From Legionella santicrucis (lineage in GTDB: Bacteria; Pseudomonadota; Gammaproteobacteria; Legionellales; Legionellaceae), in NCBI RefSeq assembly GCF_001468135.1, contig NZ_LNYU01000005.1, positions 16,329 through 80,328 on the forward strand: a stretch of DNA of 64,000 nt, in the 5' to 3' direction. The notes below the pieces were generated by a model. It saw only the letters and a list, made by a program, of their open reading frames with translations. It had not been told where the DNA came from and did no database searches. Below, piece by piece: positions 8,628 to 17,798 of the stretch (positions are counted from its first letter, which is position 1; each line of letters starts with the position of its first letter). The position numbers and the translations under genes are program-made.

Positions 8628-8993
8628 ATGGTGATTCGTGTCAGTTTATATATAGTAATTTTATTGATTTTCCAGATATCAGCTTATGCCGAGAGCCACC
8701 GCCCTCAGGAATTTTTACAATCAATTAGTGGAACCAAAAATGAAGGAGAACAAATTTATAATCATTTCTGTGTGAATTGTCATGCAATCAAGCCATTAAT
8801 TTCTATAGGCGCACCAAGAATTGGTGAAAAAGATGATTGGAAAACACGCTTAAGGCAAGGAATAAGTATCCTTTTTAAACATACAAATGAAGGTTTAAAT
8901 GCAATGCCCCCTAGAGGTGGATGTTTTGAATGCACTGATAAACAACTTATGTTAGCGATTCAATACATGTTACCCAAGAACTCTGAACAATAA
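8628..8993 (+). CDS. Cytochrome c5-family monohaem protein
   Basis: Exported electron carrier of 121 residues. A signal peptide (about 1-20, ending near AYAES) is followed by a haem-binding CVNCH motif at residues 48-52, and a C-terminal MPPRGGCFEC segment supplying the axial Met and the extra Cys pair typical of cytochrome c5. The final helix (DKQLMLAIQYML) also fits. It probably carries electrons in the periplasm between membrane complexes. ATG 8628 is supported by TAGGAG at 8615-8620. It appears to be a single-gene unit. Confidence 0.88.
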   Translation: MVIRVSLYIVILLIFQISAYAESHRPQEFLQSISGTKNEGEQIYNHFCVNCHAIKPLISIGAPRIGEKDDWKTRLRQGISILFKHTNEGLNAMPPRGGCFECTDKQLMLAIQYMLPKNSEQ

Positions 8994-9016
8994 TCATTAC
9001 TCCTTTGGTAGCTCAT

Positions 9017-9052
9017 AAAAAATACAAAAAAGCAAAAAAAATTACAAAAAAA
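9017..9052. other. Phased A-tracts, probable intrinsic DNA bend
   Basis: Four A-tracts of 6-8 bases have centres near 9019, 9028, 9037 and 9049, that is about 9-11 bp apart, close to one helical turn. Phased A-tracts bend DNA and can stimulate promoters. They lie 56-91 bp upstream of the L,D-transpeptidase gene. Confidence 0.5.
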
Positions 9053-9107
9053 CCTAAACCTATTTTTAAAACTCCCGATAAATAAGATAAAAAAGAGGGA
9101 GAAAAAA

Positions 9108-9665
9108 GTGAAAAAATATCTCGTGTTAGTTCCCGTATGTGCATTAGCAGCATCTTGTGCCTCTATGGATCGATCAGTGCCTATTGTGGATGACGCAGGT
9201 TATACTCACTATACAATGAGCATGGGTGCTGATCATAAAGGGTCTAATTATTTTCCGGTGAAAAGAGAAGCAACAGGAAAAAAAGTTATTGTATTTGATC
9301 CAAAAGCAACGGCTTGGGCGGCTTACGATAAAGATGGGAACAGGGTAAATACTGGCAGTGCTTCTGGAGGGAAAGACTTTTGTGAAGATGAAGGCAAGCC
9401 CTGCCATACAGTTACAGGAACCTTTAGTATTTATTCCAAGAAAGGTGAGGATTGTACCTCTAGTATTTATCCTCTTGAAACTCATGGAGGAGCAAGAATG
9501 CCATATTGCATGCATTTCCACGGAGGATATTCCATCCATGCAGCATACGAAGTACCTAATTACAATGCAAGCCATGGTTGTATTCGTGTATTACCAAGTG
9601 CCGCAAAATGGCTAAATGAAGATTTTGCTGATATTGGGACAACAGTAATTGTAAAATCATATTAA
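9108..9665 (+). CDS. L,D-transpeptidase (YkuD) lipoprotein, EnhA-like
   Basis: Cross-links peptidoglycan stem peptides or attaches proteins to them by L,D-transpeptidation. The 185-residue product starts with a lipoprotein signal (ALAASC, Cys at about 17). The YkuD domain occupies about 45-180 and has the two signature segments: the His-containing MHFHGGYSIHA and the nucleophile motif SHGCIRV with Cys158. Extra Cys residues (FCEDEGKPCH, GEDCTSS, MPYCM) suggest disulfides. Legionella 'enhanced entry' EnhA proteins belong to this family, and whether this is a named one cannot be told. The start is GTG 9108 after GAGGGAG. Phased A-tracts lie upstream and a strong terminator follows. Confidence 0.85.
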   Translation: MKKYLVLVPVCALAASCASMDRSVPIVDDAGYTHYTMSMGADHKGSNYFPVKREATGKKVIVFDPKATAWAAYDKDGNRVNTGSASGGKDFCEDEGKPCHTVTGTFSIYSKKGEDCTSSIYPLETHGGARMPYCMHFHGGYSIHAAYEVPNYNASHGCIRVLPSAAKWLNEDFADIGTTVIVKSY

Positions 9666-9698
9666 AACTCTAGCTTAATAACATGGTTATCTCCTATT

Positions 9699-9729
9699 GC
9701 CCTGCAAATGCAGGGCTTTTTTATTTTTT
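9699..9729 (+). terminator. Rho-independent terminator after the L,D-transpeptidase gene
   Basis: A perfect 7-bp GC-rich stem, GCCCTGC (9699-9705) with GCAGGGC (9710-9716), an AAAT loop and a following T run interrupted by one A. Position and orientation fit transcription ending after the gene that stops at 9665. Confidence 0.88.
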
Positions 9730-9892
9730 AAATAAACGACATTTATAGTTCAGCTGCTTTGATTCTGGCATGCTTATTTATATTCTTTTGTAGTGAGTTG
9801 AATGAGTTCTACTGTTTTTTTCATAGGAACAACTTGCTAATAACCGAATCGACATTTACTATCGTATTTTTTTAAGCGGATCTGATTAAGTT

Positions 9893-10660
9893 ATGATTCT
9901 TTGTATTGATGTGGGGAACTCACATATTTATGGCGGTGTTTTTGATGGCGATGAGATAAAACTGCGTTTTCGTCACACATCTAAGATAAGTACCTCAGAT
10001 GAATTGGGTATTTTTTTAAAAAGTGTTTTGCGAGAAAATAATTGTTTACCAGAATCAATTAAACAAATCGGCATTTGTTCTGTTGTTCCTCAAATTGATT
10101 ATTCTTTGCGTGCAGCATGTGTTAAGTATTTTTCTATAGAACCCTTTTTATTACAAGCAGGAGTTAAAACGGGATTAAATATCAAATACCGTAATCCTGT
10201 GGAAGTTGGAGCAGATAGAATTGCCAATGCAATTGCTACTACTCATCTTTATCCCAATCAAAATGTGATCGTTATTGATTTTGGTACGGCAACTACTATT
10301 TGTGTGATTAGTGCACAAAAAGCCTATATGGGAGGAGCCATTCTACCTGGAGTTAGACTTTCAGTAGATGCTTTATCAAAAAATACTGCTAAATTGCCGG
10401 CAGTGGAGATAATAAAAATAGAAAACTCAATAGGACGCTCGACCATCGAGAGCATTCAATCTGGTGTTTATTATGGCGTTCTGGGTGCTTGTCGTGAGTT
10501 GATTCAACGCATGACCCAAGAGGTTTTTGGTGCAGAAAAGACTTTAATTTTAGCTACTGGAGGATTTGCATCATTATTTGAAAAACAAGGCCTATACGAT
10601 CATTTAATGCCAGATTTAGTACTTCAAGGAATACGCTTAGCTGCATTGATGAATAATTGA
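9893..10660 (+). CDS. coaX: Type III pantothenate kinase CoaX
   Basis: Phosphorylates pantothenate, the first step of coenzyme A synthesis. The product has 255 residues with the ASKHA-fold phosphate-1 motif at the N-terminus (LCIDVGNSHIYGGVF), the type-III signature GADRIANAIA, the phosphate-2 strand VIVIDFGTATT followed by MGGAILPGV, and the C-terminal adenosine motif LATGGFASLF. Type III enzymes are not feedback-inhibited by CoA. The gene stands alone upstream of the division cluster, with 358 bp in between. Confidence 0.95.
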   Translation: MILCIDVGNSHIYGGVFDGDEIKLRFRHTSKISTSDELGIFLKSVLRENNCLPESIKQIGICSVVPQIDYSLRAACVKYFSIEPFLLQAGVKTGLNIKYRNPVEVGADRIANAIATTHLYPNQNVIVIDFGTATTICVISAQKAYMGGAILPGVRLSVDALSKNTAKLPAVEIIKIENSIGRSTIESIQSGVYYGVLGACRELIQRMTQEVFGAEKTLILATGGFASLFEKQGLYDHLMPDLVLQGIRLAALMNN

Positions 10661-11018
10661 TTTTGATTCGTTATTTTAATCATCGAGCATCATGATGAGC
10701 GTTTTAACCTTAAGAAGGCAGGGAAAAGCCTTCCCAGAAATAAACAAATAGTTAATCAAACCCTAACCTTATGATTTCCGCCTGTTTTAATCTGTTTTTT
10801 CAAAACGGCTTTTCTTTATTATTTCGAATATGCTCATTATTTTTCTATATAGATTTTTTTTTAATCGTTTATTTTAATCCTCTTAAATAAATTACTTAAA
10901 AAGCAATTTTTTATCTTGACGCATGGAGAAATGTGTTTCTATAGTGTATAAAAGTGGAGTAAAATAATAAAAAAGTGGAGAATTGTGGAGGAATAAAAAC
11001 CTTCACATACAGAAAAGC
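10661..11018. other. 358-bp intergenic region upstream of mraZ
   Basis: No gene is visible between coaX and mraZ. The first part holds modest dyads (CATCGAGCATCATGATGAGCG; GGGAA/TTCCC within AAGGCAGGGAAAAGCCTTCCC) but no clear terminator for coaX. The second part is very AT-rich and ends in the mraZ promoter and operator region described separately. The mraZ frame is open upstream to TTG 10983, but that would lie inside the operator boxes. Confidence 0.5.
10916..10990 (+). promoter_or_regulatory. dcw-cluster promoter with MraZ-type operator boxes
   Basis: TTGACG at 10916-10921 and TATAGT at 10940-10945 are separated by 18 nt, a good sigma-70 promoter with a start near 10952. The pentamer TGGAG occurs at 10924, 10955, 10976 and 10986, three times as GTGGAG. 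The distances of 31, 21 and 10 bp are all close to whole helical turns. MraZ is known to bind short G-rich direct repeats of about 10-bp period in its own promoter, so these are probably the autoregulatory operator. One box lies in the promoter spacer and three cover the initial transcribed region, a layout suited to repression. Confidence 0.7.
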
Positions 11019-11477
11019 ATGTTTCGGGGAATAAATGCCATTACTATCGATACAAAAGGACGCTTAGCTATTCCTACGCGTTATCGATCGGTGTTGGGGG
11101 CTGATGAAAAAATTCCTTTAGTAGTGACTATTGATACCGAAGAAACATGTTTGTTGCTGTATACCGCAGCTCAATGGCAAATCATTGAAAATAATTTGCA
11201 AAAACTACCCAGTTTTAATGCCGCTGCACGAAGAATACAACGTTTATTGATTGGTCATGCAACTGATGTCGAAGTAGATACAAATGGACGCGTGTTGCTG
11301 CCAACAGTTTTGAGGAATTATGCGCAGTTGGAAAAAGATGTAGTGATGATAGGCCAAGGTAATAAATTTGAAGTCTGGAATAAAGATATTTGGGAAACTC
11401 GGCGTGAACAATGGTTAGCTGAGGAAAGCTCTGGAACTTCTGGTTTACCCGATGAAATGAAAACGTTTTCTTTGTAA
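11019..11477 (+). CDS. mraZ: Division/cell-wall cluster transcriptional regulator MraZ
   Basis: AbrB-like DNA-binding protein that regulates the dcw operon it heads. ATG 11019 gives the conserved MFRGINAI start and a normal 152-residue length. It holds two SpoVT/AbrB half-domains: DTKGRLAIPTRYR near the N-terminus and DTNGRVLLPTVLR at about residue 90, each with the hallmark D-x-x-G-R-x-x-x-P. QRLLIGHATDVEVD between them is typical. TTG 10983 would overlap the operator repeats and is unlikely. The ribosome site before 11019 is weak, which may keep levels low. The next gene starts 12 bp after the stop. Confidence 0.95.
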   Translation: MFRGINAITIDTKGRLAIPTRYRSVLGADEKIPLVVTIDTEETCLLLYTAAQWQIIENNLQKLPSFNAAARRIQRLLIGHATDVEVDTNGRVLLPTVLRNYAQLEKDVVMIGQGNKFEVWNKDIWETRREQWLAEESSGTSGLPDEMKTFSL

Positions 11478-11489
11478 TGGAAACAAAAT

Positions 11490-12416
11490 ATGGCAACACA
11501 TCAATCCGTATTATTGCATGAATCAATAACAGGCTTAGCCATTAAAAGCAGTGGTGTTTATTTTGATGGTACTTTTGGACGAGGCGGCCATAGCAAGGAG
11601 ATTCTACGTCATTTAAATGAAAAAGGCCGTTTGTACGCTATAGATAAAGACTTAGATGCCCTCACGTATGCTAAGGAGCATTTTGACCAAGATAAACGCT
11701 TTCATATATTTCAGGGCTCTTTCGCAAGAATTGAAGAATTTGCAACTGAGGCGGGTGTATTGGGAATGGTGGATGGTATTTTACTTGATTTAGGCGTTTC
11801 TTCACCACAATTGGACAATCCAGAAAGAGGTTTTAGTTTTATGCAGCAAGGTCCATTGGACATGCGTATGGACAGATCTCAACCAATGAGCGCAGCACGC
11901 TTTGTTAATGAAACAGAAGCTGATGAAATGGCCGCTGTTTTTAAACTTTACGGGGAAGAGCGTTTTGCTGGAAGAATAGCAAAAGCAATTGTTGCCGCAC
12001 GAAATATAGCCCCGATTTCTACAACTTTACAATTAGCAGAAATTGTAAAAGAAGCAAATCCCAAATGGGAAAAACACAAGCATCCTGCAACCCGGGTGTT
12101 TCAAGCAATTCGGATTTATATCAATCAAGAGCTCAATGACTTAAAGAGCTGTTTGGAACAATGTATCCATGTTTTGGCACCTAAAGGCAGATTGGTAGTG
12201 ATTAGTTTTCACTCACTTGAAGATCGAATTGTCAAACAATTTATGAAGAATAAGGAAGAAGGCGCTAAACCACCTCCTGAAGTACCTATACGTTATGAAA
12301 AATTAAAAACAAATTTTAAAAGAATGGGTAAAGCCATAATGCCGCAAGCAAATGAAGTAAGCGAGAACATCAGGGCTCGAAGTGCAGTACTTAGAATAGG
12401 GGAGAAATTAGCATGA
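11490..12416 (+). CDS. rsmH: 16S rRNA (cytosine1402-N4)-methyltransferase RsmH
   Basis: SAM-dependent methyltransferase (formerly MraW) that adds the N4-methyl group to C1402 of 16S rRNA in the ribosomal P site. 308 residues, the usual size. It begins [10 protein letters not shown]; the SAM-binding segment [16 protein letters not shown] is at about 24-39, [18 protein letters not shown] at about 103-120, and the C-terminal [15 protein letters not shown] motif is intact. The stop overlaps ftsL by 4 bp, consistent with translation as part of the dcw operon. Confidence 0.96.
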   Translation: MATHQSVLLHESITGLAIKSSGVYFDGTFGRGGHSKEILRHLNEKGRLYAIDKDLDALTYAKEHFDQDKRFHIFQGSFARIEEFATEAGVLGMVDGILLDLGVSSPQLDNPERGFSFMQQGPLDMRMDRSQPMSAARFVNETEADEMAAVFKLYGEERFAGRIAKAIVAARNIAPISTTLQLAEIVKEANPKWEKHKHPATRVFQAIRIYINQELNDLKSCLEQCIHVLAPKGRLVVISFHSLEDRIVKQFMKNKEEGAKPPPEVPIRYEKLKTNFKRMGKAIMPQANEVSENIRARSAVLRIGEKLA

Positions 12417-12757
12417 ACGCTGCAGCGAAAGTGATCAACCAAGAAGGTACTTTATTTAATGGTCAACTGGCAGATATACATATGTCTAAATCACTATACA
12501 TGCTGGTTATATTATTAATAGCTGTATTGGTAAGTGCATTGGCTGTTGTTTACAGTACTAATTCATATCGTGTAACTTTAAATCAAGTAGAGCAACAAGA
12601 ACAACTCACTCACTACTTACAGTTGCAATGGGGACAATTACTTCTAGAGCAAGCGAGCTTGGCTACCCCAGCTCGTGTAGAAGAGCTGGCAAACGATAAA
12701 TTACAAATGGTTTTACCAACCTCTAAAAATACTTACTGGTTGCAAGCTCAGCAGTAG
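12413..12757 (+). CDS. ftsL: Cell division protein FtsL
   Basis: Small bitopic divisome protein that, with FtsB and FtsQ, activates FtsWI. 114 residues: a cytoplasmic tail of about 27, one membrane segment ([21 protein letters not shown], roughly 25-46), then a short periplasmic coiled coil with a leucine pattern ([25 protein letters not shown]). Sequence conservation is low, as is normal for the family. Identification rests on topology and on position between rsmH (4-bp overlap) and ftsI. ATG 12413 is in the overlap. Confidence 0.92.
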   Translation: MNAAAKVINQEGTLFNGQLADIHMSKSLYMLVILLIAVLVSALAVVYSTNSYRVTLNQVEQQEQLTHYLQLQWGQLLLEQASLATPARVEELANDKLQMVLPTSKNTYWLQAQQ

Positions 12758-12811
12758 AAGTTTTTATTTCAAACGAGTACCATTGCTACAGGTTATGAAT
12801 GGTAGATATCC

Positions 12812-14479
12812 ATGAAAAAATCAACCCATCTAAATAGACTTATCATTGTATCTGCTTTCTTTTCTTTGCTTTTACTCATTTTAGTTTTGCGAATGATCGA
12901 TTTAACTGTTCTTCATCGACAATTTCTCCAAGGCCAGGGCAATGCACGAAGTTTACGAGTAGTAGATATTCCGGCTCATAGAGGGATGATTATGGATAGG
13001 AATGGTACTCCTTTGGCAATTAGTACCCCTGTAGAATCAGTCTGGGTTAATCCTAAGGAATTTGCTCCAGACAAAGAACAGTTTATGTCTTTGGCAGCAT
13101 ATTTAAATTTTACCCCCCAGCAACTAAGCCGCAAAATAGTAGATGCTGAAAAAAAAGAATTGGAATTCATTTACTTACAAAGACAATTACCTCCTCCTTT
13201 GGCGAAGCAAATAAAGGCGCTTAAGATCCCTGGCGTGAATTTTCAAAAAGAATTTAAACGTTATTATCCTGATTCAGACAGTATTTCACAGTTGGTGGGT
13301 TTTACAAACGTAGATGATCAGGGTTTAGAAGGTATAGAGTTAGCCTATCAAGACTGGCTAAAAGGGGTTGTCGGTAAAAAAAGAGTAATTAAAGATCGTT
13401 TAGGTCGAATTATTGATGAATTAGGAGTAATTAAAGAACCACGTCCTGGACGTGATATGGCTTTAAGTATTGATAGACGATTGCAGTATTTGGCATACAG
13501 TGAGTTAAGCAAAACCGTTGATGAGTTTGCTGCAAAATCCGGTTCCGTGGTAGTAGTTGATACCGAAAATGGTGAAATTTTAGCCATGGCTAATGTTCCT
13601 TCTTATAATCCAAATTCACGTGGCCGTTACGACAAAGATACTTATAGAAATAGGGCAGTTACGGATACATTTGAACCAGGATCTGTAATCAAAACGTTCA
13701 GTATAGCAAGTGCTTTAGAAACAGGATTGTTTAAACCTTCAACTATTATTGATACAAATCCTAGCTGGATGGTTGTTCATGGCCATGCGGTACGTGACAT
13801 CCATAATTATGGTGTTTTGGATGTGACGGGTGTATTGCAACACTCGAGTAATGTTGGGGTAACAAAAATGGTTTTGGCTAGTCCTCCAGAACAATTAATA
13901 GGGCTATTACAACGTTGTGGTTTTGGCCAGCGTACAGAAAGTACTTATCCTGGCGAAAGTGAGGGTGGAGTTGTTAACGCCAAAGATGCTAATCCTTTCG
14001 TTTTGGCTACTTTAAGCTTTGGTTATGGCCTATCTGTTACGGCATTACAATTGGCAAAGGCTAATATGATTTTTGCAAATCAAGGAAAACTAATTCCAGT
14101 AACGTTGTTGCATAATGATCCACCTACCCCCGGAGTACAAGTCATAAAACCTGAAACAGCACAACAGGTTCTACATATGATGGAAGCGGTTATGAAAGAT
14201 GGGACAGGTCGAGCTGCAAAAGTACCAGGATACCGTGTAGCCGGAAAAACTGGAACAGCACGTGTAGCAGGAAAAGATGGATATAAAGATAAAAAATATA
14301 CTGCGAGTTTTGTAGGTATTGCACCGGTTTCAAAACCTAAATTTGTTGTAGTGGTTATAATCCATCAACCTTCTCGCAAAGGATATTATGCGGCCGCTGT
14401 TGCAGCTCCTTTGTTTACAAAAATCATGTCCGGATCGTTAAGATTGTTTAATATACCTACAGATGAATTAGTGGGATAA
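12812..14479 (+). CDS. ftsI: Septal peptidoglycan transpeptidase FtsI (PBP3)
   Basis: Class B penicillin-binding protein that cross-links septal peptidoglycan. 555 residues with an N-terminal membrane anchor (about 8-30), a pedestal domain starting with the R-G-x-I-x-D-R-N-G motif (HRGMIMDRNGTPLA), and a transpeptidase domain with the three active-site motifs: S291-V-I-K294, S-S-N near 345-347 and K479-T-G. The length and the linker LKGVVGKKRVIKDRLGRII fit FtsI of gammaproteobacteria. It starts 54 bp after ftsL and belongs to the same operon. The 190 bp up to murE contain only an AATCTATT/AATAGATT inverted repeat. Confidence 0.97.
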   Translation: MKKSTHLNRLIIVSAFFSLLLLILVLRMIDLTVLHRQFLQGQGNARSLRVVDIPAHRGMIMDRNGTPLAISTPVESVWVNPKEFAPDKEQFMSLAAYLNFTPQQLSRKIVDAEKKELEFIYLQRQLPPPLAKQIKALKIPGVNFQKEFKRYYPDSDSISQLVGFTNVDDQGLEGIELAYQDWLKGVVGKKRVIKDRLGRIIDELGVIKEPRPGRDMALSIDRRLQYLAYSELSKTVDEFAAKSGSVVVVDTENGEILAMANVPSYNPNSRGRYDKDTYRNRAVTDTFEPGSVIKTFSIASALETGLFKPSTIIDTNPSWMVVHGHAVRDIHNYGVLDVTGVLQHSSNVGVTKMVLASPPEQLIGLLQRCGFGQRTESTYPGESEGGVVNAKDANPFVLATLSFGYGLSVTALQLAKANMIFANQGKLIPVTLLHNDPPTPGVQVIKPETAQQVLHMMEAVMKDGTGRAAKVPGYRVAGKTGTARVAGKDGYKDKKYTASFVGIAPVSKPKFVVVVIIHQPSRKGYYAAAVAAPLFTKIMSGSLRLFNIPTDELVG

Positions 14480-14669
14480 ATTTAATCTATTCTGCGCAGA
14501 TGGGAATTCATTTACAAAGGCAGCACAGTGTTGTATAAAAAATAGATTCTCCGTCATTTTGAGGATGACTACTTGAGTTTTGGATAAGCGCTCGAATCAT
14601 TTCGGGCTGAAGAACACGGCCATTGACTTTAAGACGTTGGGATATATTTTAACAATTAGGAATGGGCTC

Positions 14670-16121
14670 ATGAAACTTTCACAATTATTAAAGCCTTGGA
14701 TGAAACAATCGGCAACGGATTGTATGCTTACTGGCCTAGAAAATGACAGCCGCCGAATTCATCCAGGAGATTTGTTTATAGCCTATGCAGGTACTGCAGC
14801 TGATGGTCGTTTATTTATAGATAAGGCTGTTAACTCTGGAGCGGTTGCAGTTGCTTATGATCCGGCTGATTTTCCTAAAAATTGTGTATTACCCGAATCA
14901 GTTCCGTGTATTCCTGTACCCAAATTATCGATGCAACTTTCTAATATTGCAAAAGAATTTTATGATAATCCAGGATGTTTTTTAAATATAACAGGCGTAA
15001 CAGGCACTAATGGAAAAACAACAATTGCATATCAACTTGCTCAAGCACATCATTTACTAGGACAAAAAGCCGCCTATATAGGTACCATTGGTCAAGGAAG
15101 TATGAATGAATTACAGGCATTGGATAATACGACTCCCGACTCTCTATATTTACAGAAATTATTGCATCAATATAAGAATCAGAATATGCGACAAGTATGT
15201 ATGGAAGTGTCTTCTCATGCACTAGCGCAGCATCGCGTCGATGATCTTGAGTTTAAACAAGCGATATTTACTAACTTAACTTTAGATCATTTAGATTATC
15301 ATCATAGTATGGAAAACTATGCTGCGGCAAAGTCATTATTATTTGCCAGAGAATCCTTAGAATGGGCAATTATCAATCAAGATGATGCTTATCATAAGAT
15401 TATGGCTGCTTCTATTAAACCCCAAGTAAAAAAATTAACTTATGGAATTCATCAAGATTGTGATGTTAGAGCTAAAAACTGGTTTATGGATATTTATGGC
15501 ACGAAAATCGAAGTGTACTCACCTTGGGGGCAGCATCAAATAAAAATAAAATCTTTAGGACAATTCAATATATACAATAGCTTAGCAATATTTAGTAGTT
15601 TATTAGCTGCTAATTATACGCCTGAACAGGTAGTAGAGATAATGACTCAACTAAAAGCTGCTCCAGGACGTATGGAAATTGTTGCCCATTCTCCGTATGT
15701 TTTGGTTGATTATGCTCATACGCCTGATGCTTTAGAAAACGCTTTAATGACTTTAAATCAATTGAAAAAAGGGCGTTTATGGGTAGTATTTGGTTGTGGT
15801 GGCGATAGAGATAAAACCAAAAGACCCATTATGGGAAAGGTTGCTGATAGGCTGGCGGATCAAATTGTTATTACGAGTGATAATCCTCGTACCGAAGAGC
15901 CCCAAATAATTATCAATGAAATTTCACAAGGTATTACTCTATCTTCTAAAGTCATTCAATTAGTAAATCGCGAGGAAGCAATTGCTTATGCGTTAGATAA
16001 AGCAGATGAAAACGACGTTATTCTGATCGCAGGAAAAGGACATGAATCGTATCAGCAGATTGGTGCTGTGAAACATCAATTTTCTGATCAAGATGTAATA
16101 AGAAGGTTAATCCAAAAATAA
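14670..16121 (+). CDS. murE: UDP-MurNAc-L-Ala-D-Glu--meso-DAP ligase MurE
   Basis: Adds meso-diaminopimelate to the peptidoglycan precursor using ATP. From ATG 14670 (AGGAA shortly upstream) it is 483 residues, normal for MurE. The frame is open to 14580 but that extension is not conserved in character. The Mur-ligase P-loop GVTGTNGKTT carries Lys116, and the DAP-specific motif D404-N-P-R407 in SDNPRTEEP shows the amino acid added is meso-DAP and not lysine. VDYAHTPDALENAL is also typical. This is the last gene of the local cluster; murF, mraY and murD, which usually follow, are absent. Confidence 0.97.
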   Translation: MKLSQLLKPWMKQSATDCMLTGLENDSRRIHPGDLFIAYAGTAADGRLFIDKAVNSGAVAVAYDPADFPKNCVLPESVPCIPVPKLSMQLSNIAKEFYDNPGCFLNITGVTGTNGKTTIAYQLAQAHHLLGQKAAYIGTIGQGSMNELQALDNTTPDSLYLQKLLHQYKNQNMRQVCMEVSSHALAQHRVDDLEFKQAIFTNLTLDHLDYHHSMENYAAAKSLLFARESLEWAIINQDDAYHKIMAASIKPQVKKLTYGIHQDCDVRAKNWFMDIYGTKIEVYSPWGQHQIKIKSLGQFNIYNSLAIFSSLLAANYTPEQVVEIMTQLKAAPGRMEIVAHSPYVLVDYAHTPDALENALMTLNQLKKGRLWVVFGCGGDRDKTKRPIMGKVADRLADQIVITSDNPRTEEPQIIINEISQGITLSSKVIQLVNREEAIAYALDKADENDVILIAGKGHESYQQIGAVKHQFSDQDVIRRLIQK

Positions 16122-16149
16122 ATGATTATATACTGGTGATTTTGATTTA

Positions 16150-16184
16150 GCCTGAGCAAATTCTACATCAAATTTTGCCCAGGC
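16150..16184. terminator. Hairpin between convergent murE and a small secreted-protein gene
   Basis: GCCTGAGCAAATT (16150-16162) pairs with AATTTTGCCCAGGC (16171-16184) with one mismatch and one bulge. It sits between two genes that converge, 28 bp after the murE stop. No strong T run follows on either strand, so the terminator reading is tentative. Confidence 0.45.
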
Positions 16185-16192
16185 ATTGATTC

Positions 16193-16606
16193 TTAATGTG
16201 CTTTATACATAAATTGTTTTAATTTCATTGGGGAGATTTCATAATACCCTTTGATAGCAATTGCCAAAACGTCTTTCTTGCCTGATTCATAAAAACAAAC
16301 TACCTCCTCATTATATGAATCAGGAATGCCAACGCCACTCATCTTTGATAAAATTTGATTGGTTTTTTCTAGAGTTTCTCCCTCTGAACCCGCTTTTATG
16401 GGTCCAATGGCGAAGCCCCAATCCGAATCTGTGTTGTAATGGTGAACTGAGTATCCTACATAATGATTTCGATCGACTATTGAGGCTTTATTGATTCCTA
16501 TTTTTTGAATTTCACCGAGATCAGGACATACCACATCTTGGGCAAAAGTAGAACCAGCAAAAATTAAAGCAGCTGTGAAAGAGGCTAACTTTGTTCCTAA
16601 AGACAT
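16193..16606 (-). CDS. Small secreted protein, possibly a Legionella DUF4949-type family
   Basis: Predicted exported protein of 137 residues. A clear Sec signal peptide (about 1-22, cleavage after STFA) precedes a compact domain with two Cys, CPDLGEIQ near the mature start and VVCFYES near residue 103, probably disulfide-bonded. Trp-Gly-Phe in DSDWGFAIGPI and the overall spacing remind me of the DUF4949 family common in Legionella, but I cannot verify this. It has its own upstream gap of about 120 bp and is convergent with murE. Function unknown; location is periplasmic or secreted. Confidence 0.7.
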   Translation of the reverse strand: MSLGTKLASFTAALIFAGSTFAQDVVCPDLGEIQKIGINKASIVDRNHYVGYSVHHYNTDSDWGFAIGPIKAGSEGETLEKTNQILSKMSGVGIPDSYNEEVVCFYESGKKDVLAIAIKGYYEISPMKLKQFMYKAH

Positions 16607-16727
16607 TATAAATACTCCTTTATTTTTATAAAAAACCGAGATGAGAGTAGCATTTGAATTGCTAATTTACAATGAACAAAGTTAATCTTAATGACATTAA
16701 ATACAATTATGGAGCATTTTTATTGAT

Positions 16728-17798
16728 TTACATCCCCAATAAGAATCTCGTTTTTTTATCAAAAATCCATTCCATAGAATACTGACAAAAATCATGACGA
16801 TTTTGATGCTGTTTGCGTAACTCTATAAACGCAGACTTTTTATCTATAGCTTTTTTTAAACTCAATGTTTCTTCAATGGGGTTATAAAGGACTAGCACTG
16901 ATTCATACCATAATTTATTTTTTTCTAAATGAATGGTTTTTATCATTTGAGGCGTGAAAAAATGAGGTATTGGCAAACTCATAATTTGGTGTAAAGAGGC
17001 ACTAACCATAGCTACAGCAGCATATTTTGCTTCAATACTGTGGCCTGCTATATGAGGCGTACAAATTAGCGCTTTATCAATAATACGCTCATCAATTGCT
17101 GGCTCATTTAGATATACATCAGTGCAATAAATCAGGGATTTTGGTTCAGTAAGTAGGCTATTTTCATCGATAATTCCACCTCGTGCTGCATTAATAATAA
17201 TGCAGCCGGGCTTTAATTGCCTCAGAAAATTTTGATTGATTAAATTTCGACTAGGAAAGGGGTGATTGTCATGTAGTTCTGCATGAATGGATATGAGATC
17301 AGCTTGATATAAATCTTCTAGAGAACAACTTTGAAAAGCATCAGATTCACGCATCGCTTTGAGTGGATCATAGTGAAATACTTGGAAACCTGCTGCTTGC
17401 AACCGTGCGGAGACTTGGATTCCCACCTTACCTAAACCTATTACACCTGCTTTATGCCCTTGAATAAAATGGCGTTGCTCCAGAAAGGCAAGACAGGCAA
17501 CAACATAATCAGCAACAGCTCGAGCATTGGATCCTTTGGCATCTATGATTTGAATATGTTGTGAGTTTAACCAGGAGTGATCGAGATGATCAGTGCCAGA
17601 ACTTGCAGTAGCTACATACCTTATCGAATGATTTTCTAATAAAGCTCGATTTACATTAAGCGTAGAACGGCAAAGAAGTATATCCTGTCCAACAAGTAAG
17701 TGAGCAAGTTCATTGGCATGATAATAACGTATTAAGTTAAAAGGTTTAGGAAACGCTTGCTCTAATCCTGGAAGGGATGCATCAGCTAAAATATTCAT
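16728..17798 (-). CDS. pdxB: Erythronate-4-phosphate dehydrogenase PdxB
   Basis: NAD-dependent enzyme of the DXP-dependent pyridoxal-phosphate pathway. 356 residues, as in the family. The D-2-hydroxyacid dehydrogenase architecture is clear: N-terminal [12 protein letters not shown] and [11 protein letters not shown], the Rossmann motif [13 protein letters not shown] at about 118-130, the catalytic Arg in [11 protein letters not shown], and His in TPHIAGHS near residue 249. The C-terminal PdxB dimerisation extension is present. The start overlaps the end of the M50 protease gene by 4 bp, so the two are translated from one message. Confidence 0.93.
   Translation of the reverse strand: MNILADASLPGLEQAFPKPFNLIRYYHANELAHLLVGQDILLCRSTLNVNRALLENHSIRYVATASSGTDHLDHSWLNSQHIQIIDAKGSNARAVADYVVACLAFLEQRHFIQGHKAGVIGLGKVGIQVSARLQAAGFQVFHYDPLKAMRESDAFQSCSLEDLYQADLISIHAELHDNHPFPSRNLINQNFLRQLKPGCIIINAARGGIIDENSLLTEPKSLIYCTDVYLNEPAIDERIIDKALICTPHIAGHSIEAKYAAVAMVSASLHQIMSLPIPHFFTPQMIKTIHLEKNKLWYESVLVLYNPIEETLSLKKAIDKKSAFIELRKQHQNRHDFCQYSMEWIFDKKTRFLLGM

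Noticed and set aside
9174..9575. Minus-strand open frame of 133 codons under the L,D-transpeptidase gene
   Set aside because: It is fully antisense to a gene with a clear catalytic motif, has no ribosome site and reads as Cys/Ile-rich noise.
10983..11018. TTG 10983 as an upstream start for mraZ
   Set aside because: It lies within the operator boxes and the added residues are not part of the conserved MFRG start.
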